64,000 nt of DNA from contig NZ_JAABOS010000003.1 in assembly GCF_010078235.1 (NCBI RefSeq), forward strand, positions 434,001 through 498,000, written 5' to 3'. The stretch is from Cognatundibacterium crateris (GTDB lineage Bacteria > Pseudomonadota > Gammaproteobacteria > Burkholderiales > Burkholderiaceae_D). The position numbers and the translations under genes are program-made. Shown here in pieces: positions 21,034 to 30,633 of the stretch (positions are counted from its first letter, which is position 1; every line of letters begins with the position of its first letter). The notes under the pieces were generated by a model. That model was not told the origin of the DNA. It saw nothing but the letters and a program-made list of their open reading frames with translations, and ran no database searches.

Positions 21034-21897
21034 ATGAGTCGCGATACGCTGGTGATGGGAGCAGTCGCTTACGCGCCCAAGGTGGTCACCATTTGGGAGG
21101 GCTTAAAAGCCTATCTGGCCCAGCACAATATGAAGTATGACTTTGTGCTGTATACCAATTACGAGAGACAGGTACGGGATCTGTTCAGTGGCTATATCGA
21201 CGTGGCCTGGAATTCGCCGCTCGCTTATGTCAGGGCGCGACGCTTTGCCACCAGCCGTGGCTTGTCCATCCGCCCCCTGATCATGCGTGACACCGATTGT
21301 GATCTGCGCTCAGTGTTTGTCGTCAATGCAGAAAGCCCGATACAAACGCTGCAAGAGTTGCGCGGAAAAACACTGGGAACCGGGGCGATGGATTCGCCAC
21401 AGGCTACCCTGATTCCGCTTGATCATTTGCGTCAACTGGGATTGGTCGAGGATAAGGATTACACCGTTTGCCGCTTCGATGTGCTGACCGGAAAACACGG
21501 CGATCATATCGGTGGCGAACGGGATGCCGTGCTTGCCTTGCTGGCCGATGCCGTCGATGTATGCTGCATCTGTGAGGGCAATTACAATAATTTTATGTTG
21601 GATGGCACGATGCGTTCCGGAACGACCCGGATTATCGGACGTACCGGTGCTTTTGACCACTGTAACTTTACAGCAGGTCCGCATGCGCCACCTGAGTTAG
21701 TTCAGCAATTTACCGAATTAGTACTGGCGATGCGCTGGGAGAATCCGCAGATTCGCCCCTTGCTGGAATTGGAGGGTTTGCGCGAATGGTTACCCGCCAG
21801 AAGTACCGGTTACGATTTACTGGAGCGTGCAGTGGGCGAACAGGGATTTTATGCGGAAGACGGTAGCATTTTGCATCCTGACTATGATTATGATTAG
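21034..21897 (+). CDS. PhnD-like (type 2 periplasmic-binding fold) protein without signal peptide
   Basis: A 287-residue protein resembling substrate-binding subunits of phosphonate/phosphite ABC transporters: an early VAYAPKVVTIWEGLKAYL segment, then the family's IDVAWNSPLAYVRA and LRGKTLGTGAMDSPQATL motifs. It starts directly with MSRDTLVMGAV and has no signal peptide, and no permease or ATPase lies nearby. It may therefore be a cytoplasmic ligand-binding or enzymatic relative. ATG 21034 follows a TGGAGAAATC ribosome site. It is co-directional with the acyl-CoA dehydrogenase and 15 bp from it. Confidence 0.7.
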   Translation: MSRDTLVMGAVAYAPKVVTIWEGLKAYLAQHNMKYDFVLYTNYERQVRDLFSGYIDVAWNSPLAYVRARRFATSRGLSIRPLIMRDTDCDLRSVFVVNAESPIQTLQELRGKTLGTGAMDSPQATLIPLDHLRQLGLVEDKDYTVCRFDVLTGKHGDHIGGERDAVLALLADAVDVCCICEGNYNNFMLDGTMRSGTTRIIGRTGAFDHCNFTAGPHAPPELVQQFTELVLAMRWENPQIRPLLELEGLREWLPARSTGYDLLERAVGEQGFYAEDGSILHPDYDYD

Positions 21898-21948
21898 CGG
21901 TATCAGCTCAGCCCTGAGCATGTGCTGATACACGCTTGTGGCGCACGC

Positions 21949-23259
21949 TCATTCCTTGCGCAGTGGCAGAAACAAGGAAAATACACTGCCGCTTTCAGGT
22001 GCACTGTAGTGTTGTATGCATCCATACATACGCTGCGCCAGTTGACGTGAGATGGACAAACCCAGACCGGTTCCGCCGTAAGGACGGGTGGTCGACCAGT
22101 CTGTATTCGTCAACGCCTGTGAAATCTGTTCCGACAGCTCCGCCGTCATTCCCGTCCCGCTATCACTGACCGCAAAATGTAAAGCGGGCACAGCTAAAGG
22201 ATTTTGTTCCGCTTCTGAGCGCAGAATAGCCAGACTCACTTTGCCTTCACTGTTAAATTTAAACGCATTGTTCAGTAAATGTCTGATTATTTGCTGGGTG
22301 CGTGCAAGGTCCACATTCAGCACGGCCGGAACATTGCTGGCGAGATTCAGATCAAAGTTCATATTTTTGCTTTGCGCCAGAGACTGGAACTGGTGCTGGA
22401 TGTCGGCGACAAATTTCTCAGTGTCGACATCGTGGTAATTGAATTCAACAGCCCCGGCTTCAATCTTGGATAAGTCCAGTATATTTTCAATCAGGCTTAA
22501 TAAACTCTTGCCTGAAGTATTGATAGTCGCCGCATATTCCACCTGCCGTGCAGACAAGCTGCCGTCGCGGTTGAGTTGTAATAACTGAGACAGCGTCAGT
22601 ATGCTGTTAAATGGTGTACGCAGGTCGTGCGACATATTGGATAAAAACTCAGCTTTAAGCAGACGCGTTTGTTCGGGCAAGGAAGTTTGTTCCGCCAGCC
22701 TTGCATTCGCAGCCAGTAAAGCTTGCTGGTGCGACGCGATTTCTTCTGCCTGCGTTTGTATTTGCTGCAGCAAATCCCTGTTGTGCTGATGAGCGCGAAA
22801 ACTGTCGATCGCAATGGAGACAATGCCAGCAGCTTCTTCCAGCCATTGCACTTGCTGCGGTGTGTATGCATGCGCTGCGACCAGGCTGATGGCGCCATGG
22901 ATGTGCGCGTTCCAGATCAGTGGAATCGCGATACTGGAAACAGCTGGCGCGTCGTTTGCTTCACCAGACTGTATCAGTGTTTTTTTTAAGCGTACAGACT
23001 CGTTGGACATGCTCAGCAGGGCCGTGCTGCCATCTGCGGATTGCTGTTCCGGCGGATAGGTATAAACGGCAGGCTTGCTATGCGTGGCTGGAGTGAAAAG
23101 AATCAAGCCAAGTTCAGCGTCCACATAACTGGCTAATTGTTGGATGCTCGCCTGAGCAAGCTTTGCCTGATCGTATTCAGCATTCATCGTTTTTCTGAGT
23201 TGATGAATACCATTCCTGAACCAGTCTGAACCGGCTTCGTGTTCCGCGACTTGAGGCAT
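21949..23259 (-). CDS. GAF-domain sensor histidine kinase
   Basis: Cytoplasmic histidine kinase of 436 residues. A GAF-like sensor domain occupies about residues 20-160, followed by a coiled coil (about 165-205), HisKA (FLSNMSHDLRTPFNS, His near residue 211) and HATPase (GGTGLGLSISRQLAQ). It has no membrane segment or receiver domain. A GTG four codons upstream (23271) is in frame, but GGAGGAAAAG lies inside that stretch and is a near-perfect ribosome site for ATG 23259. It sits 60 bp downstream of another kinase on the same strand and probably shares its transcript, so phosphorelay between the two is plausible. Confidence 0.87.
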   Translation of the reverse strand: MPQVAEHEAGSDWFRNGIHQLRKTMNAEYDQAKLAQASIQQLASYVDAELGLILFTPATHSKPAVYTYPPEQQSADGSTALLSMSNESVRLKKTLIQSGEANDAPAVSSIAIPLIWNAHIHGAISLVAAHAYTPQQVQWLEEAAGIVSIAIDSFRAHQHNRDLLQQIQTQAEEIASHQQALLAANARLAEQTSLPEQTRLLKAEFLSNMSHDLRTPFNSILTLSQLLQLNRDGSLSARQVEYAATINTSGKSLLSLIENILDLSKIEAGAVEFNYHDVDTEKFVADIQHQFQSLAQSKNMNFDLNLASNVPAVLNVDLARTQQIIRHLLNNAFKFNSEGKVSLAILRSEAEQNPLAVPALHFAVSDSGTGMTAELSEQISQALTNTDWSTTRPYGGTGLGLSISRQLAQRMYGCIQHYSAPESGSVFSLFLPLRKE

Positions 23260-23319
23260 CTTTTCCTCCACGTGAGTGATGTTCAGTTTAATTTATGCAG
23301 ACAGCATGCGTGTGCAGAG

Positions 23320-25503
23320 CTAGTGTGACGAGTTAGTCAGCGCAGCAGGAATGACAAGTCTGAACAGTACGCCCTTACCAGACTCACTCTCTAGCGAAAT
23401 ATCGCCCTTCAGGGTGCCGCGTATCAGATTGTGAACGATGAACAGACCGAGCCCGGAACCGCCTTGCCCAAATTTCGTTGTATAGAAAGGTTCAAATATC
23501 CTGCGATGCAGTTCAGGTGCAATGCCTATACCGTCATCGCAATAGCTGATGTGGATCTTATCATCGTGGCGCACAGCTTCAATCGCAATTTTCCCACCTT
23601 CCTTTTCATCGAAGCCGTGACGGATGGAATTGACAATCAAATTGGTCAGTATTTGCTCAATATCACCCGGATAGCTATCCAGTGTCAGCTCGGCTGCAAT
23701 ATGAACTTCAGTGCTGATTTTCGCACTTCTCAAAGCAGCACCCTGGGTCGTTAATACGTCGCTCACTGTTTGTCTCAGATTGAACAGGCGTTTGGATTTG
23801 CTGGTCTGGTTGATCGCAATATTTTTAAAGCTCTCGATTAATTTTTTTGAGCGGTTCGCATTCCGCAGTAGCAGCTCGCTCGCACTATTGCAATCGGCGA
23901 TGGTATGTTGAAGTTGATTGAGCGTCAGTTTTTTCTGTTCCACATTTTCAAACAGCGTCATTAGCATTTCTTGTATGGTGGATGCCGCTAATACGATATT
24001 GCCTATCGGCGTGTTTAATTCGTGCGAGACGCCGGCGACGATGCCACCCAGTGAAGCCAGTTTTTCTGATTCAAAAATCTGTTCCATCGCCAGGCTCAGC
24101 TGTTCCGTTTTTTCCTTCACCCTTTGTTCCAGATTTTTAGTCAGTTGGAAAATCTCTTCTTCCGCATGCTTGCGCTCAGTAATATCGTAGTTGACACCGG
24201 TCATACGCTGCACATTGCCATGTTCATCAAAGCTCACCATGCCGTGATTTTTCAAGTGGCGCACAGATCCATCGGGCAGCACAATACGGAACTCTATGTT
24301 GAAGTTTTGTTGATTTTTGAGTGCCAGTTTGAGCGCAGTTTTACATCTGGACTGATCTTCAGGATGGACATACCGGAGCCAGGATTCCGTCGTGCCATCA
24401 AACTGATCGCGCCCGATTCCGAATAATTGATAGACGCGATCTGTCCATACCTGGTGATTGCTGGCGGCATTCCAATCCCAGATGCCTAATTCCGCTGCAC
24501 GCGTTGCCAGCTCCTGGGTTTCGGCCAGATGTTTATAGCGCTCCAGGTTTTCGTTTAACTCTGTGGTGGCGTGTTGTAATGCAGCTGCCCGGGATGCACT
24601 CAACACTTCAAGGAATTTTTTTTGTTGTTGAATAATGTCCCTTTGCCGGCACAGATCGCAAAAAACCCGGATTTTACTTTTGACGATAGTGGGTTCGATT
24701 GGCTTGATCATATAGTCAATCGCGCCCAGCTCATACCCATACAACTGGGCACTGTACTGACTCATTCCGGCAGTGATAAATATGATAGAGATATGAGAGG
24801 TAACGGCATTGCTGTGCAGCCGTTTTGCTACTTCAAAACCATCCATGCCCGGCATTTGTACATCTAACAGTATCAGTGAAATATCGTTTTGTAGCACGGC
24901 GCTTAACGCTTCCTGGCCTGAAGTTGCCCTGATCAGTGTGATGTCTGTCAATTCTTCCAGGATCGCTTCCAGTACCAGCAGATTTTCCAGACGATCATCG
25001 ACGATCAGCACCTGCAGTTTATGTCCTTGTCTTTCCAGGCTGCTGGTACGTTTTGCAAGCAACTCTTCGACATGCGTCATGTATTGATTATTGTTGAGCA
25101 GCGTTTGCTGAGGCCGGTACAGTTTGGCAAATACCTCGACCTTATTGCGCAGAATAAGTGGCTCTAACGGTTTGATCAGATAGTCGACCGCGCCGCTTTC
25201 ATAGCCTTGAAACTGGAAATCTTCACGCGATGAGGCTGTCAATAAAATAATGGGTATATGGCTGGTCAGCGGATTGGCACGTATTTGCGTGGCAATTTCA
25301 AAGCCATTCATTTTTGGCATGTGTACATCGAGAAGAATCAAGGCGAATTCACGATTCTTCAAATGGCGTAAGGCCTGATCACCTGAAGTGCACGACACGA
25401 TTTCAAGCTGATCGAGATCTCCCAACATAGATTCCAAAGTAAACAGGTCTTTCAGTTCATCGTCGACCAGTAGTATTGGAATGGAATGTGCTGCCATTGA
25501 CAT
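23320..25503 (-). CDS. Dual-receiver PAS sensor histidine kinase
   Basis: A 727-residue protein with an inverted hybrid layout. Two receiver domains come first (phospho-Asp near residue 59 in LLDVHMPKMNG and near 214 in LLDVQMPGMDG). A short coiled coil, a PAS/PAC domain (about 320-440, with GTTESWLRYVHPEDQ) and a second coiled coil follow. The HisKA-type motif GGIVAGVSHELNTPIGN has its histidine near residue 494, and a HATPase domain (GGSGLGLFIVHNL) ends the protein. The receivers probably accept phosphate from another kinase and gate output. The start is ATG 25503, five bases after CGGAG; an upstream in-frame codon at 25542 lacks a ribosome site. It is the first gene of a two-kinase operon. 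Confidence 0.88.
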   Translation of the reverse strand: MSMAAHSIPILLVDDELKDLFTLESMLGDLDQLEIVSCTSGDQALRHLKNREFALILLDVHMPKMNGFEIATQIRANPLTSHIPIILLTASSREDFQFQGYESGAVDYLIKPLEPLILRNKVEVFAKLYRPQQTLLNNNQYMTHVEELLAKRTSSLERQGHKLQVLIVDDRLENLLVLEAILEELTDITLIRATSGQEALSAVLQNDISLILLDVQMPGMDGFEVAKRLHSNAVTSHISIIFITAGMSQYSAQLYGYELGAIDYMIKPIEPTIVKSKIRVFCDLCRQRDIIQQQKKFLEVLSASRAAALQHATTELNENLERYKHLAETQELATRAAELGIWDWNAASNHQVWTDRVYQLFGIGRDQFDGTTESWLRYVHPEDQSRCKTALKLALKNQQNFNIEFRIVLPDGSVRHLKNHGMVSFDEHGNVQRMTGVNYDITERKHAEEEIFQLTKNLEQRVKEKTEQLSLAMEQIFESEKLASLGGIVAGVSHELNTPIGNIVLAASTIQEMLMTLFENVEQKKLTLNQLQHTIADCNSASELLLRNANRSKKLIESFKNIAINQTSKSKRLFNLRQTVSDVLTTQGAALRSAKISTEVHIAAELTLDSYPGDIEQILTNLIVNSIRHGFDEKEGGKIAIEAVRHDDKIHISYCDDGIGIAPELHRRIFEPFYTTKFGQGGSGLGLFIVHNLIRGTLKGDISLESESGKGVLFRLVIPAALTNSSH

Positions 25504-26243
25504 ATTCTCCGTACTCAGTGCAAAGCAGGTGGTGTGTGACAAATGCTAATCAGGCGGAATGAAAGGGCCCGCGATTGATGTGGAATGAACGCTGCTCCCG
25601 CACTGCGCAGGCAAATAAGATACGCAAATATCACTTCTATCCATTGCCATTGCGTGACTTGCTTGACATGTGCTTGTGATGAACGCGGTGCTAAACTTCG
25701 CGTTGGATCAACTGATTCAGTCTTATGCATTTTTGTTCTGTCCCGACTAAATTCAGCACTGATTCCAGTCATTATCACTATGTGAAGTGGGCTAAACAGT
25801 CAGCCTGCAGGCTGGGCTGGCCTGACACTCTGTGATCGCTACATGTCTGCACCCGTCGGTAAGCGGCAAACTTCAGTAACGGAGGAATCGATCCGAGTTA
25901 CTCCTCCTCAGCCAAGACGGACTAGATACAAATGTAGGATACGGGAGTTGGAACTTCAAGTATTCTTCTATGCAAATTCCATCAGAAGAAGTTGCGCCCA
26001 GTCGTCTTTAAACTGCAAGCAGTCTATGCCAGTCAGCCCTGCCTGTTGTGCCTGGCTGGTGCAATTCAACAGCGGTGAAGTTGTGTCCGGCATTTCCATC
26101 ACTCATTTCCCGCTTGCGTCTATCCCATGTTGTAGTGAAATCACAGGTGCTGACAGGCATGGCTGTTCGATGATGCGTGGCAAGGTATATACTGCACTGA
26201 ATGACTGAACACTGAGTAGACCGATTAATTGCAGGGAGACCGT
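25504..26243. other. 740-bp region without a convincing gene
   Basis: Open frames here (for example 25843-26208) lack ribosome sites and biased codon use, and show no recognisable protein. It contains the promoters for the leftward kinase operon and the rightward DUF4062 gene. A weak inverted repeat (GGAGGA near 25880 with TCCTCC near 25903) is present. The length is unusual for this gene-dense window and may mark a decayed gene. Confidence 0.4.
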
Positions 26244-27131
26244 ATGACCACCGTATTTGTCAGCTCCACACCGTTTGATCTCGCTGTGCATCGCAAACGT
26301 CTGAGTGAGGAATTCGCACGAGAGGCCGCCGATTATTTTGGTGCGACCCTGACTTCGGCCTTACCGGAAACCCCGATTGAAGACCGCTTACGTCTGGTGC
26401 GTAGTGCGAAAGCCTATATCGGCGTGTTTGGCATGGTATTTGGTGATGTCGACGCCAGCACCGGAAAATCTCTGATACAGCTCGAGTATCTGGAAGCGCA
26501 GTTGTATTGTGTGCCGACGCTGATTTATCTGATAGACGAAGATGAACATCCTATTTTGCCTAAAAATGTGGATACCGGTATTGCCGCGCAATGGCTGGCC
26601 GACTTCAAGGCGCAGTTGAGCCAGTCGCATGATGTGCGTTTCTTTGATTCCCCCGATGATCTGGTCGCCAAAATTCATAATGACTTGCACCGTGTGCTGA
26701 GCCCTGCACAAAAAACAGCCGCAGCAGCAGCTCCAGCCCTAGCTCCGGTTCCTGTTCCTGTAGCGGTCGCACCAGTTACGGTCGCTGCTGTGGTGACGCC
26801 GCAAGCACAGCCAGCCGCCCTCAGCGCAGCAGCGCCAGAGACGGTGGAGACGGCCGCAGTTCCGGCAGTGAAGAAGAATTCGCAGCGCTATTTACTGACT
26901 GAGCCGCGTTTTGCGTTTTTTAAATCCAAGGTGTTACCGGTGCTGCCACCGGACTTTGATGATGTGCCGCTCAAGGATGCACTGGAATTACTGTTAGCCA
27001 GCAATACGCTGTCAGCTGCTTCCAGCCTGGCGCGCGGCGCGGCGATGCCACTGGAAGATGCGGTGGAAGTGATACGCAAAATGGAGCTGATCATCATCGA
27101 CACCATCTACAAGCAAAAGAATGGCGGCTGA
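26244..27131 (+). CDS. DUF4062 (TIR-like) domain protein
   Basis: A 295-residue protein. The N-terminal 110 residues match DUF4062: TVFVSSTPFDLAVHRKRL, a RLVRSAKAYIGVFGMVFG strand-helix and a QLEYLEAQ helix. DUF4062 is a TIR/Toll-related fold usually found at the N-terminus of large NACHT or STAND proteins. Here it stands alone. It is joined by an Ala/Pro/Val-rich low-complexity linker (about residues 155-215) to a helical C-terminal domain of about 75 residues. Function is unknown; a sensor or defence role is possible by association. ATG 26244 follows a GGGAG site. Confidence 0.7.
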   Translation: MTTVFVSSTPFDLAVHRKRLSEEFAREAADYFGATLTSALPETPIEDRLRLVRSAKAYIGVFGMVFGDVDASTGKSLIQLEYLEAQLYCVPTLIYLIDEDEHPILPKNVDTGIAAQWLADFKAQLSQSHDVRFFDSPDDLVAKIHNDLHRVLSPAQKTAAAAAPALAPVPVPVAVAPVTVAAVVTPQAQPAALSAAAPETVETAAVPAVKKNSQRYLLTEPRFAFFKSKVLPVLPPDFDDVPLKDALELLLASNTLSAASSLARGAAMPLEDAVEVIRKMELIIIDTIYKQKNGG

Positions 27132-27250
27132 GTGCAGCTTGCTGTGGCGTTTTCCGCCGCAGCATTTGCCGCAGTATTCTGCTCGGGCTTTGGCGGGGTA
27201 GGGCAGCTGTCCGGTTATACTGGCGCCTGTTTAATGTTTTGAAAGTATGT

Positions 27251-27592
27251 ATGTCCAGTTTCCCCGCCTGCCCGCAATGTGGCTTAGAAAATACCTATCC
27301 CGACGGTGATAACCTGGTGTGTGCGGATTGTGGTTTTGAATGGCCGGCTCAGGCTGCTGCCAGTGAAGACGACAATGATGAACGCATCGTGAAAGATTCC
27401 GTCGGCAATGTGCTGGCCGATGGCGATGCCGTGGTGCTGATCAAGGATTTGAAAGTCAAAGGGTCTTCCACCACCCTCAAACAAGGCACCAAGATTAAGA
27501 GTATACGCATCGTTGGCGGCGACCATGAAGTCGATTGCAAAATGGATGGCGGTAACTTCATGCTGAAAGCCTGTTACCTGCGTAAAGCATAA
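27251..27592 (+). CDS. PhnA/YjdM family zinc-ribbon protein
   Basis: Cytoplasmic protein of 113 residues with an N-terminal zinc ribbon (CPQCGLENTYPDGDNLVCADC) and the conserved C-terminal PhnA/YjdM domain (DSVGNVLADGDAVVLIKDLKVKG, ending DGGNFMLKACYLRKA). Despite the PhnA name, members have no proven role in phosphonate breakdown. The start is ATG 27251; a TTG four codons earlier is less likely. It is convergent with the TPR/glycosyltransferase gene. Confidence 0.88.
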   Translation: MSSFPACPQCGLENTYPDGDNLVCADCGFEWPAQAAASEDDNDERIVKDSVGNVLADGDAVVLIKDLKVKGSSTTLKQGTKIKSIRIVGGDHEVDCKMDGGNFMLKACYLRKA

Positions 27593-27648
27593 GCAGACTC
27601 ATCAGTACTCATCACCTTACATCTCACCAGCGCTCAGACCGTCGTCCG

Positions 27649-29082
27649 CTAAAGTCCGCGAAAGTTGACTAAGGCTGCGCTGATCGCTGTCACCACACTG
27701 TCCCAGTCCCCTGCTGCCGTTTGTCGAAACAGGCGGGTTTGCGGATACCACGGGCTGCTCTGGGTACGATTCAGCCAGCGCCAGTCAGGTTTAAACCAAG
27801 GCAGCATCAGCCAGCAAGGCTTGCCTAAGGCACCGGCCAGATGGGCGACGGCGGTATCGACGCTGATCACCAGATCCAGTTGCTGTATCAAGGCGGCGGT
27901 ATCGGCAAAGTCATGCAACTCCGCTGAGTAGTCCTGCAAAGGCCGCTGCGGATAAGCCCGATTCCATGCCGCTACCCCATCCTGTGCGCTGTGCTGCGTT
28001 TTTTGCAGACAGATCCAGTCTATACCGGGTAATTCAGCTAAGGGAAGCAGACAAAGAATATCCGCGATCGAGCGGTCTGCGTCATTTTCAAACGCCGGAT
28101 TGCCCTGCCATGCCAGCCCGATGCGCAAGGGTCTGGATGCAGCTTGCGTGAACAGCTGTTGCCAATGTTGGCTCAGTGCCGCAGTCAGCGATAAATAAGA
28201 TGTCCCAGCCGGGATGCTGTCAAAGCGGGTTTGAACATGGCCGGGCAGGCTCATCAATGGCAGCCAGCCATCCCAGTCTGTTTCATTGATCGTGTCAGAA
28301 AAATCCAGCAACACGTCCGGCGCGGCGGGATGGGCAGGATTGCCAGTTTCAGTCAGCTCAGTCAACCCCTGCATCAGACGCGTCAATGTGCGATCACAGA
28401 CCAGACCCAGTCTGGCGACACCTTCCTGGCGCAGCAGTGGCAGATAGCGACAAAACTGGATCAGGTCGCCGGCACCGCCCTCCTGTGTAATCAGCACGCG
28501 TAATCCGCGCAGTGACTGTCCGGTAGTCAGGCGTTTTGTGTGTACATAGCGGCTCAGCTGTTGCCAGGGGCGGGCTTCCCAGTGTTGCCAGCCTTCCTGC
28601 ATGCGGCCTTGTCTGAGCAGCAGATAACTCAGATTGAAGCGCGGTGCCAGATTGTCCGGTGCCAGCGCTATGGCATGACGGTAGGCTTCCTCTGCCTCCA
28701 CCTCGCGGTATTGCACCGTGCGCAGCATGCCGTAGTGCGACCAGCCAGCGGCGGAGGTCGGCTCTCGCTGTAAGCCCTGCAGCAGATGCAGCTCGGCTTC
28801 CTCAAAGCGTTTCAGTTGCAGCAGCACATGCGCCAGCTGAAAACTGAGTTGTGCATGCGGCGCCAATAAGGCAAGGGCTTGCTGATAGTAGTTGGCTGCG
28901 CCAGACCAGTCTTGCTGTTGCTCGGCGAGCCAGGCCAGGTTGGCCATGGCTTCGCCGTTATCGGCTTGTAAGGAGAGTGCTTTACGGAAGGCCAGCTGTG
29001 CTGTCAGCAGATCACCGTCAGCGATGCAGGCATGGCCTTCGCGCAGGTAAGCGGCAATTTCGTAGGTGGGCTTGGCGCACAT
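27649..29082 (-). CDS. TPR protein with a glycosyltransferase-9-like C-terminal domain
   Basis: A 477-residue protein. At least four tetratricopeptide repeats fill residues about 10-150 (LAFRKALSLQADNGEAMANL, YYQQALALLAPHAQ and similar). The C-terminal half resembles heptosyltransferase-like GT-B domains attached to TPR arrays: RPLRIGLAWQGNPAF and LDLVISVDTAVAHLAGALGKP. Such proteins are thought to glycosylate proteins or surface glycans, but the acceptor is unknown here. ATG 29082 is chosen over an in-frame GTG at 29097; neither has a strong ribosome site. It stands apart from the neighbouring iron-linked operon (93-bp gap), although it shares the strand. Confidence 0.78.
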   Translation of the reverse strand: MCAKPTYEIAAYLREGHACIADGDLLTAQLAFRKALSLQADNGEAMANLAWLAEQQQDWSGAANYYQQALALLAPHAQLSFQLAHVLLQLKRFEEAELHLLQGLQREPTSAAGWSHYGMLRTVQYREVEAEEAYRHAIALAPDNLAPRFNLSYLLLRQGRMQEGWQHWEARPWQQLSRYVHTKRLTTGQSLRGLRVLITQEGGAGDLIQFCRYLPLLRQEGVARLGLVCDRTLTRLMQGLTELTETGNPAHPAAPDVLLDFSDTINETDWDGWLPLMSLPGHVQTRFDSIPAGTSYLSLTAALSQHWQQLFTQAASRPLRIGLAWQGNPAFENDADRSIADILCLLPLAELPGIDWICLQKTQHSAQDGVAAWNRAYPQRPLQDYSAELHDFADTAALIQQLDLVISVDTAVAHLAGALGKPCWLMLPWFKPDWRWLNRTQSSPWYPQTRLFRQTAAGDWDSVVTAISAALVNFRGL

Positions 29083-29175
29083 GAGCAAGATCAGCACAGC
29101 GTCTGGGTAGTTCAGGATGCTGGCATGGTAATGCCGTGCTCAGCGACTGGCAAGCTGCATGCAGTAGTGCACAGC

Positions 29176-30633
29176 TTAGTACACGTCACGCAGATAACGG
29201 CCCTGATCGCTGAGCTGATCCAGCTGCTCCTCACCCAGCACATCGACTAAAGTCTGATGCACTTCGCCCGCCATGCCCTGCAGGCTGCCACAGACCAGGA
29301 TCGCAGCACCTTGCGCAACCCAGTCTGCCAGCAACGCAGCACGCTCGCGTAAGGCATGTTGTACATAGCGGCGCTCGGCTTGATCGCGCGAAAAACACAG
29401 ATCCAGTTCCGGCAGCCAGCCCTGTGTCTGCCAGTCGAGGATTTCGGACTGGTGGAAAAAATCCTTGCTGCGCTGACGTTCGCCAAAAATCAGCCAGTTC
29501 TGTTGCTGACCTTTGGCGATGCGTTGTTTCAGATGCGCACGCAAACCCGCCAGGCCAGTGCCATTGCCGATCAGGATCAGCCGTTCTGCGCCTGGGGTAT
29601 GGAATTGCGGATTGCTGCGTATGCGCAGCTGTATGGCTTGCCCGACCTCTGCATAGGCGGTCAGCCAGCCGGAACCCAGACCCAGACTGCCATCATCCTT
29701 TTGCAATTGTCGGACCAGCAGCTCCAGTCCGCCATCGCCAGGCAGCGAGGAAATGGAATATTCACGGTGCGGTAAAGGGGTACCGTCTGCACCGTCGATC
29801 GCCATTCCCGGTGCGGGCTGCGGGCCGATTTCAGCGATATCGCCAGCCTTCCAGCCGACAGTGTCACCAGCCGGTGGCGTGAGCCTCAGATGAAACACCG
29901 GACTGCCCTGGCTGTCCGGGTTCAGACAAAGACGCTGTTGCAGCGTCCATTGTTGGTAATCAGGTGTGCTCCAGTCGGCCAGTTCGGTGTGGCCGCTGAG
30001 TTTGCCCAGATAATGCTGCCAGTGGCGCAAGGCGGCTTCATCGCCATTATCGACTTCAATCAGGTCGCATAAGGGCGTTGCTCCCTGATGCGCAAACCAG
30101 TGCGCCAGCTGATGGCCAAATGCACAGTATTGGCTGTAGTGACGATCGCCAAGCGCGAGCAGGCCAATTTGTAAGTGATGCAGGTCCAGCTGTTGCGGCA
30201 GCAGCTTGCGACAAAACTGATCGGCATTGTCCGGCGCATCGCCTTCACCTGTGGTACTGACGATCAGCAGCAGGCGCCGCGTCTGCTGTAACAGCGCAGG
30301 GGTCAGCTGGTTCAGGCTCAGGATCTGGCTGGGCAGTCCGGCTTGCTGTAAATGTTCTGCTGTTTTCTGTGCCAGACTCAGTGCAAAGCCGGTCTGACTC
30401 GCATAGCCGATCAGGATGCTTTCCTCATTGTCCGTGGCATCGCTGCTGTGTTGCTGACGTCGTTCGGCCAGCCAGGGACTGATCCAGCTGGCCCAGCACA
30501 GACTCAGATAGCTGCCGGCGATCAGTGCCACACTGAGTGGACGTGGCGCAGCCTGGCTCAGTGCCAGCGCACCGGCCACGCCGCTGGCCAGACTGAGGCG
30601 TCCGGCACTGAGGAATTGCTTAGGAAATTTCAT
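29176..30633 (-). CDS. Membrane-anchored flavodoxin/ferredoxin-reductase-like flavoprotein
   Basis: Diflavin reductase of 485 residues, similar to the flavoprotein subunit of sulfite reductase. One or two hydrophobic segments near residues 15-55 anchor it in the inner membrane. A flavodoxin domain (ILIGYASQTGFALSLAQ) binds FMN. An FAD domain (HREYSISSLPGDGGLEL) and an NADPH domain (LILIGNGTGLAGLRAHL) complete it. It is the last gene of the Fur-box operon and probably feeds electrons from NADPH to the partner membrane proteins, but this is inferred from context. Its ATG overlaps the stop of apbE (TAATG). Confidence 0.85.
   Translation of the reverse strand: MKFPKQFLSAGRLSLASGVAGALALSQAAPRPLSVALIAGSYLSLCWASWISPWLAERRQQHSSDATDNEESILIGYASQTGFALSLAQKTAEHLQQAGLPSQILSLNQLTPALLQQTRRLLLIVSTTGEGDAPDNADQFCRKLLPQQLDLHHLQIGLLALGDRHYSQYCAFGHQLAHWFAHQGATPLCDLIEVDNGDEAALRHWQHYLGKLSGHTELADWSTPDYQQWTLQQRLCLNPDSQGSPVFHLRLTPPAGDTVGWKAGDIAEIGPQPAPGMAIDGADGTPLPHREYSISSLPGDGGLELLVRQLQKDDGSLGLGSGWLTAYAEVGQAIQLRIRSNPQFHTPGAERLILIGNGTGLAGLRAHLKQRIAKGQQQNWLIFGERQRSKDFFHQSEILDWQTQGWLPELDLCFSRDQAERRYVQHALRERAALLADWVAQGAAILVCGSLQGMAGEVHQTLVDVLGEEQLDQLSDQGRYLRDVY

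Noticed and set aside
25843..26208. 121-codon frame in the long non-coding region
   Set aside because: Starts without a ribosome site and gives a peptide without domain-like features.
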